Part shown: piece by piece, positions 23,864 through 34,300 of the stretch
Position numbering within the stretch: position 1 is the first letter of the stretch
Layout of the letters: each line of letters begins with the position of its first letter
Assembly: GCF_020520425.1 (NCBI RefSeq)
Contig: NC_079488.1
Span: forward strand, 1,279,747-1,343,746
Source of the DNA: Spinacia oleracea
Taxonomy: Eukaryota > Streptophyta > Magnoliopsida > Caryophyllales > Amaranthaceae
Length of the DNA: 64,000 nt
Direction: 5' to 3'
Program-made: the position numbers and the translations under genes
The notes under the pieces: model-generated
What the model saw: only the letters and a program-made list of their open reading frames with translations
Told to the model about the DNA's origin: nothing
Database searches by the model: none

Positions 23864-24821
23864 CATTCCTATGTTGAACTCTGTCAAGATTTGGCTTGGG
23901 AAATGTTTTTCGATGAAGGATCTAGGAGAAGCACAGTACATATTGGGCATCAAGATTTACAGAGATAGATCTAAAAGGATGATTGGACTTAGTCAAAGCA
24001 CTTATATCAATAAGGTGCTTGATAGGTTCAAGATGGCGGACTCCAAGCGAGGCTACCTACCCATGTCTCATGGAATGACTCTAAGCAAGACTCAGTGCCC
24101 AAAAACACTTGATGAGCGTAGACGAATGAATGGGATTCCATATGCATCATTGATTGGTTCAATAATGTATGCTATGATATGTACACGCCCGGATGTTGCG
24201 TACGCACTCAGTGCTACGAGCAGATACCAGTCAGACCCAGGAGAGGCGCATTGGACTGCTGCCAAGAATATTCTGAAGTACCTGAAAAGGCGCAAAGATG
24301 ACTTCCTGGTCTATGGTGGAGATGATGAATTAATTGTTAAAGGCTATACGGACGCAAGTTTCCAAACCGACAAAGATGATTTCAGATCACAGTCTGGGTT
24401 TGTCTTCTGCCTCAACGGAGGAGCAGTAAGCTGGAAAAGTGCTAAGCAAAGGACCATTGCGGATTCTACAACTGAAGCGGAGTACATTGCTGCACATGAA
24501 GCAGCAAAGGAAGCTATATGGCTAAGGAAGTTCATAGGAGAACTTGGTGTAGTCCCCTCCATTAAAGGACCAATAGCCCTGTATTGTGATAATAACGGAG
24601 CTATTGCACAGGCAAAAGAGCCTAGACACCACCAGAGAGTCAAGCATGTACTTCGTAGATTTCACCTTCTACGAGAGTTCGTTGAAAGAAAAGAAGTCGA
24701 GATAAGCAAAATTGGAACTGATGACAACATATCAGATCCATTAACTAAACCTCTGCCGCAGGCGAAGCACAACTCGCACACTGCAGCTATGGGAATCAAG
24801 CATATTGGAGAATGGCTTTGA
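23814..24821 (+). pseudogene. Copia RT active site and RNase H (frame 3)
   Basis: Continuation of pol after the second frame change. It holds FLVLYVDDILLIGN (the YVDD polymerase centre), the thumb region, the RNase H segment with DASFQTDKDDFRSQSGFVF, the acidic residues in TEAEYIAAHEAAKEAIWL, and the conserved KHVLRRFHLLREFV and DPLTKPL near the C-terminus. The stop is at 24819-24821. Apart from the frame changes no catalytic motif is lost, in keeping with the young LTRs. Confidence 0.95.
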
Positions 24822-25686
24822 TGTCTCTGTTTAATGTTTTAAAGTTTTAGAGTTTAAATCTTTGTAAAACATTATTGGTTAATCATTCACAATAAATGAA
24901 AAGAATTCATTTTTCCATTTAATTTGTGGTTTATTAAATGGTGAGTCCCTTCAATTTGACGATATATTCAAGATAGACTGTCAGGACCAGTCCTGTGACT
25001 AAGAAATGTCTATCAAGTGAACTTGAATGTCAAAGGTTGAAAATGGTCCCTAATCGGAGTTTTCTATAAAATTGGACGCATAGAAAACGTTAGACGATTA
25101 GAATGCAAGATGACTAGTAGTTCTGTTTCTTGAACTATGTGGACATGGCAATGTCATAATCATTTGCATAGATACTTACTTTGGGAAGACTAGTATCGGA
25201 CGAGACCTATGAAACTTTACTGTAAGAGATGAAAGTCTGTCATAAGTAAATTTCATTAAATTATTAGACACTAAATCCTCAATACCTGAGTGATTTGAAG
25301 ATTACTTGTTTGAGAACTGGTTGCTTTGACGTTGACCAACCGTCGCACCGTAAAAGGAGGCTATAAAGGCAACGCTCAGGTAATCACCTATCAAACGAAG
25401 TCTAATCTCAAGATCGCAAGATTGGGATTGTCCTCCCATAAATCGGGATGAGATGCTTAAAAGTTGTACAAGGCCACTCGGAGAGCTAGAAACTGTGAAA
25501 TGCATGGCCGTGCTCGGATGAATCATAGGCTATGATTATCTGTTTATTTGATCAGTTGAACTCTGAAACCGAGGAACACCTCTGGACATAATAAGGATGA
25601 CAACTCTTACCTTATGTTCAAGAGCAAGCATCGAGCGACAAAGGAATTAGGAAATGCACACTTGTCCCTAAGGACAAGTGGGAGAC
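24822..25686 (+). other. Copia 3' untranslated region and purine tract
   Basis: 865 bp between pol and the 3' LTR without a supported gene. It ends in 'aaggacaagtgggagac' immediately before the LTR TG at 25687, serving as the polypurine tract. Confidence 0.8.
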
Positions 25687-27104
25687 TGAAGGAAATAATG
25701 CCCTTGGTCCAAGTATGCATTCTATGTTAAGTCTAATAAATGCGGTTCAGTATTAATTAACAAGTTAATAATTCAGTGAGATCAAGTGAGCTGAATGCCT
25801 AGCTAGAGGCCGCTTTAGTTCAAGTGGAATTAATGATATTAATCCACAGCTTACTCTTGACTGAACCCGTAGGGTCACACAAATAGTACGTAAACGGATC
25901 AAGTATTTAATAGCATTAAATACTCCATCTATGAATATTCGGAACCGACGGATCTTGGTTTCAGTGGGAGCTAAGATCGTCACAGGCAAGGAATGAATAC
26001 TCCGGAAACGATGATATTGCCGGAAACGGAAATATGGATCGTATCGGAAATATAAATATTATCCAAGTCGTAGATGTTGCTGGAAACGGAAACATGGTAC
26101 GTGTCGAAAAATATTATCGGAAATGGAAATATTGCCAGAATCGGAAATATTGCCGGAAACGGAAATATTGTCAGAATCAGAAATATTACCGGAATCGGAA
26201 AATAATTCCGGAAACGGAAATATTAAATATTTGTTCGAAACGGAAATTAATTCCGGAATCGGAAATATTAAATATTGTTCGTATCGGAAATGAATTCCGG
26301 AATCGGAAAATTTAATCGGAAGCGCATCGTACGAATAAGCATCGGACGAGGCCTGCCGGACGAGGCCCAGCACGAAGCCAGGCCATCGCCCAGCAAGCCA
26401 AGCGCGCCGCACAAACAGCCACGCCAGGCCCAGCGCAAGGCCAGGCCCAGCAGGCTGCGCGCAGCGCGCAGCGTGCACAGCGCGCACAGCACGCGCAGCG
26501 CGCAGCGCGCGCGGACGCTGAGTGGGCTGCTGCCCGCGCGCACGCATGGGGCCCATCGTGGCTGCCGTGCGTGTGTGTGCAAGTGTTTGTGTTCATGCAC
26601 GTTTCCTAAAACATGCAGAGTTCGGTTAATGATTAAATTCCTAATTCTATTTGATAAATTAATTAAATTAGAGTTCTTGTAGGATTCTAGGTTTAATTAA
26701 TTTGTATCTGAATAGGATTTCGATTCCCTTTCCATACCGCTATAAATATGAGGCTAGGGCTCACAATTTATAACACAAGTTTCAAAGTATTCAAAGTGAG
26801 TTTTTGAGAGAAAAATTCAGTCACACATTTGCCTATAAAGTGCCGAAAATAATAGTACCTTAAGGGCGATTCTAGTTGGTCAATCTTAAGGCGGATCCGG
26901 ACGTGCTGTGGACTATCTACGGAGGGACGACACTTGGAGTCCTAAAGACTTGTTCTTGTTCGGTTCGGGCGCAGCTAGGGAAGGCACGCAACAAAGAGTA
27001 TGCATCTAATCTATGCTAAATGATTATGTGTAAATAATATGTTTTCCTGGGTTTATGGTTTTTCCGCATGATTTATGAATTGTCATATGTATCATAACCT
27101 AACA
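25687..27104 (+). repeat. 3' LTR of the young copia element
   Basis: 1418 bp, identical to the 5' LTR except for two G-to-A differences and a 4-bp insertion in the GC-rich zone. It is followed directly by GAAAG at 27105-27109, the second target duplication. Confidence 0.96.
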
Positions 27105-27710
27105 GAAAGAACAAACAATACAACAAGAAAGAACAAACAATAAAGCAGATAATTATTACGAACAAACAAATAAACAAGAAAGAACAAATAATTCAACAAA
27201 AAATAACAAATAATATAAAAAAGAACATAAAATTCCAGAAAAAAGAACAAACAATACAACAATTATGAACAATTTTATGATGAATTTTAAAGCTAACATG
27301 AAAGAACAAACAATACAACAATAAGTTTGATGAATGAATTTAAAAAACAACAAGAAAGAACAAACAGTACAACAAGAAAGAACAAACAATACAAAAAGAA
27401 AGAATAAAAGATTAATGAAGAGTTTAATTATGAACATTAACCATATGATTATTATAAACAAACAAATAAACAAGAAAGAACAAACAATGTAAAAAAGAAC
27501 ATAAAATTCCAGAAGAAAGTACAAAAAATACAAAAATTATGAAAATTTGATGATGAATTTAAAAAACAACATGAAAGAACAAACAGTACAACAAGAAAGA
27601 ACAAACAGTACAACAAGAATGAACAAACAGTACAATAAGAATGAACAAACAGTACAATAAAAAAGAACAAACAGTCGACAAGAATGAACAAACAATATAA
27701 GCGCGTAGTT
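27105..27710. repeat. Right part of the interrupted minisatellite
   Basis: Repeats of 'aagaacaaacaatacaacaa' and 'aagaacataaaattccag' match those at 15950-16630, showing that the copia element landed inside one continuous array. The block from 27575 contains four to five close copies of 'gaacaaacagtacaa(c/t)aaga'. Confidence 0.9.
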
Positions 27711-27769
27711 TTGGGGGGTACAGCCAGAGCTGGCTGTACCCGGGTACAACAGTTAGCGTTGTCATTACA

Positions 27770-28317
27770 TCGTAATTGTTGATATTATCTTGAAGATACT
27801 ATTCCTCTAAATTTTCTCTTGGAAATACTCTAATTTTGAAATATTTTAATGGACATTTTATATTTCCCACTCCATTTTAGATGCGTGTAGGATTGTTTGC
27901 ATTCAATGTGTTTGCCTTCAACTAAGAAAAAGTAGGGGATGGAGAGAGAGATAAGAGAGTAAGAATTGGTAGGCGACACAACAGTAATTTATCATTCCTT
28001 ATATGTTGAGAGCACTAAAATGATTTCAAGTATATAAAGATTAATACATAGTCTCTCAGGAAAAGATTAATACATTCATAGTCTCTCAGAAAAGATTAAT
28101 ACATAGTCTCTCAGAAAAGATTAATACATAGTCTCTCAGGAAAAGATTAATACATTCATAGTCTCTCAGAAAGATAGATATTAAGAATCATAACATGAGA
28201 CCTAATGACATGATAATTCCCCAAAGCAGCACATCGAGGGCCACGATGATTACTTGAAATCAATGTCTGGGCATTTTTTAGGGTAGCTATAGTCAAACAA
28301 ACCTGGATAATACTCGA
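27770..28317. other. 3' flank of the PLAC8 gene
   Basis: No coding region. Contains the 25-bp tandem repeat listed next and probably the 3' untranslated region of the minus-strand PLAC8 gene. I did not identify a definite polyadenylation signal. Confidence 0.5.
28038..28172. repeat. Minisatellite 'agattaatacatagtctctc'
   Basis: Five tandem copies of a 24-29 bp unit (agattaatacat[tcat]agtctctcag[g]aaa). It lies about 150 bp beyond the PLAC8 stop codon, possibly within the transcript's 3' end. Confidence 0.92.
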
Positions 28318-31300
28318 TCATTCTCCTGGACTCGCTTCCATTTTCTGTACAGGAGGAGCGGTGATTACAGGTAGTTTAGGGTCACTGTAGTTGGGATCAC
28401 CAGATCTTTCACAAATTTCCCTGTATTCTTGGCACAATGCACATAGATGACAGCACAAATGAGTCGCAAAATCTCCACAAGGTGCCTCCTGAATCATATC
28501 ATAGATGAGAAGACCAGAAATCAAACACTGAGAAAATTGGAACCAGCTTATGGATCAAAAGAAAACAAATACTACTATATACTGTAAAGGAAATATGGAA
28601 AGGGGGGAAACACACAAACCAAAACAAAAGAAATATGGAAACGTCCAAAATAGTTGTAAAGCTGCAACAAATACTACTATATACTGTAAAACGGGTAAAA
28701 GAAATATCACTAGGTCTGGATATCTAGTTGTATTAAAGACCAAAGAACCTGGGGGTAAGTCTTAATAAGCTAAACAGAGGTGGCTGCAAGTTCCTTGAGA
28801 GTTCTTGAAATGAAAAAGGAACAAGCAATATTATCCATTCCACGTATATGTTACTTAGACTCAAGCTTTGCGATGCAGATTCAGCAATACAAAATATGAA
28901 ATCTGACCGCTACCTGTAATCTTCTGTTCTCCATTCCCTTTCCCTCCCGTTGCCCAAATAACTAGTGATGCTCTCAACGAGTCAATTCTATTTCTGGCCT
29001 AAGAATAAGATGACCAAACATCAATTGGTGACAACAAAACGACAAAGAATCACCTATTTGAATCTACAAAATTTCTAATAGTTAACTTCTCATTCTTTAA
29101 TGCCTCGACTAGTCAACTTGTAGTTCTATGAGTTTCTAGTATAAACCTATATCCAACCCTTATTAAAGCAAGCCGAATTTCGCCTATTGTCAGACCCATT
29201 TCTAGAGTTACATCCCATGTTAGATCAAGTTGACAGTTGACAGATCCACCCTTATTTTCATGTGACGAAGTAATAGGGCTCCATATATGATACTCAGATC
29301 GGCATAATTATGTGTTTCACAACTGAAAATACACATCCAACAGAAGAGGACACTTAGCCTCATGGAAAACTCTTTGAGCAATAAAGTAAAGACTTGAGCA
29401 AAGGAGCACCTAAAAACATATGTTTCTCTTCAACTCCCCTTCACAGCAGGCCCAATTTAATGCAATAAGCTATTGAATCTTTTCCAGAACATAAGATTAC
29501 CTAGGTTGCTCTTGCAGCCGACAAACTATCAGACACTGTTCCATAAAAAAGTGTAATATCGATTGTAACAGATTGTTATATTCTGTTATAACTATAGCAC
29601 AAAATAGGGAGAAGTTCGTTAGCTAACTTGACAATCTGAGCATATGAATAACTCTAGTAATAATAGAATCTCCCTGCTTCTCTCTCTAACATCTCTCTTC
29701 AGTCTTCTTCCTCTCTGTTCTGTTTCTCAGAAACTGATCACCATTGTTGATCATTATTACAGCTCAATTCTTTGAGCTGTAACATTGGTATCAGAGCCAT
29801 AACTGCTGCATTGCACTCATTCTACCTTATTTTTCTATTTCTCACAACATTCCACATTCCCATCATCAAGATATTCTTGAATTCTTGAAGAATTAATACT
29901 GCATACCAGTGTTTGATAAAGTCCTGTGAGAAAATTACTCTTGTTATTCAGTTTTTTCCTTGAATCTTGAACCTTAAACACATATCATTTGATCCAAAAC
30001 ACAAACCCTTTAAAAACCAAACATCAGAATCAGTTCTGGCTCCAGTTTCAGTAAGAAGAATGGTGGCAGTTGAAGAACAAGTAGCTGCTTTGGGAGTGAG
30101 AATGGCGGCTCAAGAAGGGTTTCAGAGGGATATGCAAGAATCTCACAAGCTGATGCAAGACTGCATGATGAAATTGATGCAAGTTGTGGGTGGAATCAAG
30201 GAGAGTTTGACTCACAAAGACAGTGATGCTGAGTCAAGAGATAATAGGAGACAAGATTTCAGGGATGCAAGGAGACATGAATTCACTAAAGTTCAAAGGT
30301 ACGTTCCTAAGCTTGAGTTCCTAAATTCGATGGCAATAACCCGAGAATGTGGCTTAAGAAGTGTAGTATATACTTTAGTCTGTGCAATATTAGTGAGGAT
30401 CAGAAAGTGGATTTAGCTTGTTTGAACATGATAGACAAGGCTGAAAACTGGACGAGTAGTTATGTAGTAGAAGAAAAATATAGACTGGGGAGAATTTTGC
30501 ATTGATGTTTCTCCTAGATTTAAGGACGAACATGGGGCTAACTCGACTCTAATGGCGTGAAGCAGTTCGTCTTCTTCACCGAGCAAGAACCAGTTGCTTG
30601 GCTTCACCCCAGGTCTAGTGGCTTAGGACATGTAGGCAGTCAAGTTTAACAGACGTGGCCCAGACAGAACTATTATCAGTACCTCTACATGGTTTGCTCT
30701 AGCTAAGATTTATGAGTCTTTTTTCTTGGGATGCGGGGATCCCGGAAGTTGGAAAAAAAATGGCTCCGACAAGTTCCCATTGAAATAGGATCCACACAAG
30801 GAAAAGCACTTGCCATTCGTTGGGCAGCCCGAAAACGTCCGGGTCGAAATATTTCAAATGAAAATAAGATCTTGCCTTCCCAACCTGCTCAGAGCAGCAT
30901 CGGATCTGCTTTCCTACTTGCTTTGCGGGAATTGACAGCCTCTTTGCTATACTAGCCCTTGACCTGTGAGTGAGCCTAGACTCTCTCTATTCCACCCACC
31001 ACAACTTTTAGGTAAACACATCTGTGCCCATTTTCTTGGAATTTGAATCCAACCCACACTGTCTTAGGCAGAGCCTAAAAGGTTCCACCTCCAGCAAAGT
31101 GACAGGAGCCGAGACTCTTATTTTGTATAAGTTCTACTTTCTCTTGCAGTTGAAACGTTCTGGTCCAAATTCACCGGTCTAGCGTACCCAACAAGAAATG
31201 TCCGAGCGAATTTGTTGATGTTGCACCCACGAAGTACGGAAAGTGCCAAACATTGGGAACTACCCGGGAAAGAGTTAAGAACAGGAACAAGAAGAAGCAA

Positions 31301-34300
31301 AAACCACTTAAATGGAAAAATCGATTGTATTTCGGCAACTTTATCTCCAGCTAAGACAGATAAAAATGAGAAGGTAGCAGTCTTCTTTCTCTTGGTATAG
31401 CAGGCAGGATTAGCAGCAAATATGGTAGGGGTTTCACCTACAACATACAGGACCATGGAAGCCATCCATTTTCCTGACAAAGATTCAAGCTCAGCTTGCT
31501 GCAGTTGTGCCACCCTCTTCCCTTCCTTCATGACAGGATAAATTCCAGCGCCTTCGTAGACGGTCTTTCAATTTGAGCAAAAAAATTAGGTTTTACAGTA
31601 AGGGAGATGGAATTGTATTGCTCAAACTTAGGATGGAAATTGAAATTAGGATTTCGTTTCAGTTGCTGAAACTGTCTAGTTAGGTATTCCATACCAATAG
31701 CAAATGTTTAACTGCATAAGAATAAGAACAATCAGGTATTCTTCTTCCTTACTAGCTTAGTTCGTTAGTGAGCCGGGGCGGTCTCCCTCACTTCTGGCAA
31801 AGGAAATTAAAGACTTTGATCAATGTATTCAAAGTAACTGCTTGTACCAGGTTCCCACAGTTGGTGCTGATTTTACTTGGTGTAATAACCAAGCCGAGAA
31901 ACGAAAGAAGACTTCCAACTCCAAGTTTAAGTTTAAGTTTAACTCGGGACGTCGCTCGCCTTTTTTTGGGTGTGAAGACCAATGCCGTAGGTTCAAATCC
32001 TACAGAGCGTGCAAATAGGAAGCGGTCTCTCCAACGCAAATAAGTTGTCACAAACTGGAAATATAGAGACCTCTATTGATGAATTTGAAAACCTTAGGTC
32101 ATTAATGTTTCAGCAAAATAACCTACTTGATAACTATTTTCTGGAGAGCTTCATTGGTGGATTGAAGCCTACTGTAAAACCCATGGTGAGAGCATTTCAT
32201 CCTGCTAACTTGGCTAAGGCAGTGGAGTATGCCAGATTTCAGGAAGAAAGCTTAGAAGCAAGCAGGCTTTCTAAACCTTCTTATGCTAACAATTTCGAGC
32301 CCTCTTCTTCTGAAAGCTATTCTGTTGGTGGCCTTTTGCCCACTCCAGCACCCTCTTTCATACTAAACAACACCCAAATAACCCCAAACACAAACCCAAA
32401 TGCTTCCAAACCTTTTCAAAGACCTCAAACAAGACTCACTGCTGCAGAAAGGAGAGAAAAACAATTGAAAGGGTTATGTTATTTTTGTGACAAACCTTAT
32501 GGAAGAAACCATAGATGTCAGTTGAGGCAAACTCAACTCTTCGCCGTTGAAATTCCTGGCTATGATGAAGTAGAATTGGAAGATAGAGCTGATGTAGAGA
32601 ATGATGAGATCAATGTTATGAAATAGAAAATATTGAGCCTCAGATTTCAATAAGTGCTTTGAGTGGAAGTCACACTTTTCAGACAATGAGAGTGACGGGT
32701 TATATGCAAAGTAAACCTCTCCATATAATGATCGACTCGGGTAGTACTCATAATTTTTTAGACTCGGAGTTCGCAAAAAAGTTAGGATTGAAACTGGATC
32801 CCAGTGCTATACAAGCAGTAACTGTTGCCAATGGAAACCATTTAGCTTGTGAGTTTGTTTGCAAAGATTTTGTGTGGGGTATGCAGTGTGTTCAGTTTAA
32901 ATCTGACATGTTAATCATTCCTCTTGGGAGTTGTGATATGGTTCTAGCCTTCTAAGTGTGCAGTGGGTTGAGTAATTTAGGGACTGTTAAGTGGGATTTC
33001 AGGAAATTGATTATGGAGTTTGATTTTGGTTGCAATCATTTGGTGTTAAAAGGAATAACAACAGAATGCGTGAGGGCTACTTGTGGCACTAATACTCAGA
33101 AGCTAATGGCCAATGCAATCCAACTTTATTTGCTGCAAATGGTTGTTGATGAAAATGAGGATTTGAATATGTGAATCCGCTGCAGGAAGGTAGAAGTGAA
33201 TACAGTTCCCAAGGAAGTAGAAGAACAGATTGAAAAGCACAGTTCTATTTTTGCAGAACCCACTGTTTTACCTCCAGCGAGGGGTGCTTTTATCATAGGA
33301 TACCTTTAGAATTTGGGTCAAACCCCGTCAACATCAGGCCCTATAGGTAACCTTTGAAACAAAGGGACATCATTGAGAAGTTGCTTCTGGAAATGCAAAA
33401 TCAGGACATTATTCAGGATGTTGCAGTCCTTTTACATCCCCGGTCGTGTTGGTAGGAAAAAAGGATGGGTCATGGAGGCTATGTGTTGATTATAGGGAGT
33501 TGAACAAGAGGACAGTGAAAGACAAATTTCCAATTCCAGTTGTTGATGAGATAATTAATGAGTTGCAAGGATCTTATGTGTTTAGCAAATTGGATTTGAG
33601 AGTTGGTTATCACCAGTTGAGAGTGTGTAAACAAGATGTGTTTTGGCTTAACTGACGCCGCTGCCTCATCCCAAGCATGGATGAACCACATTTTCAAACG
33701 TCTTTTAAAAATTGTGTTGGTCTTTTTTGATGACATACTAGTTTTTTGTGCTACTATGCAAGACCATTTAGTTCATTCGGAAGCAGTTTTACAGTTAATG
33801 CATCAGAATATTTTGTTTGCTACGAAAAGGCAAGTGTTCTTTTGCTATTGATAAAGTAGAGTATCTAGGGTATTTCATATCCTGACATGGATAGAGACCT
33901 TTGGCGCAGTACTGATGCAGAGCGGACAACCTTTGGCTTTTTTAAGCAAAACACTAGGGCCTAAGTGGCAGAAATTATAGGTATATGAGAAGGAATTATT
34001 AGCATTTGTGACTGCAGTACAGTATCTGATGGGGCAAAAGTCGGTTATAAGAACAGATGAAAAGAGTTTGAGGTGGCTCTTGCAACAAAAGATTTCTACA
34101 GTTTGGGTTGTCAAAACTCATGGGGTATGATTATGAAATTCGCTATAAAAGTGGAAATGAAAATGTAGTGGCTGATGCTCTTTCAAGGGTATCTGGATTC
34201 GAGTTGTTGTACATATTTCATCCCAGCTAGGTAGAGGTTTACCCTTAAACAAACTTTTAAGGAATGCTGAATAGTTTGATTCAAAACTTCAAAAATTTTG

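Larger units (their letters stand above)
16636..27104 (+). mobile_element. Complete young Ty1/copia retrotransposon
   Basis: 10,469 bp with two LTRs (16636-18049 and 25687-27104), a primer-binding site, a 2.8-kb leader, gag-protease-integrase-RT-RNase H in copia order, a purine tract and a 5-bp target duplication. The LTRs differ by only two substitutions (17056 G versus 26107 A; 17128 G versus 26179 A) and one 4-bp indel (extra bases at about 26541-26544). This indicates very recent insertion. Despite this, the coding region is interrupted by two frame changes, near 21450 and 23810. Confidence 0.96.
15550..27761. mobile_element. TIR element of AT-rich minisatellite, split by a copia insertion
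   Basis: The left end (from about 15570, ccgggtacagtcaaagctgg then ttgtaccccca) and the right end (27716-27753, tacagccagagctggctgta then cccgggtac) are inverted copies of each other. Each copy can also fold on itself, since gggtacagcca...tggctgtaccc is palindromic. The 8-mer tcattaca occurs just outside both ends (15542-15549 and 27762-27769), a possible target duplication. Between the ends lies AT-rich tandemly repeated DNA without coding capacity, interrupted by the copia element at 16636-27104. Without that insertion the element would be about 1.7 kb. The exact outer boundaries and the superfamily are uncertain. Confidence 0.6.
30559..32040. other. Mosaic insertion of organelle-like and LINE-like pieces in gag
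   Basis: The insert splits gag. It holds a plastid-type rps7 piece at about 30770-30856 (translates [17 protein letters not shown], then ARKRPGRN). A tRNA-Trp(CCA) 3' half of plastid type lies at 31982-32011 (cgtaggttcaaatcctacag). Two LINE-type stretches are also present: a minus-strand DUF4283-like [19 protein letters not shown] (about 31420-31480) and a plus-strand endonuclease-like [12 protein letters not shown] (about 31860-31895). Plant mitochondrial genomes carry both plastid DNA and nuclear LINE scraps, so one mitochondrial fragment could explain the mixture. Separate insertions would explain it too. Confidence 0.6.

Noticed and set aside
30731-30955. A functional rps7 gene
   Set aside because: Only about 29 codons match, with an internal deletion and unrelated flanks.
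31982-32011. A functional tRNA-Trp gene
   Set aside because: Only the T arm and acceptor half are present; the anticodon and D arm are missing.
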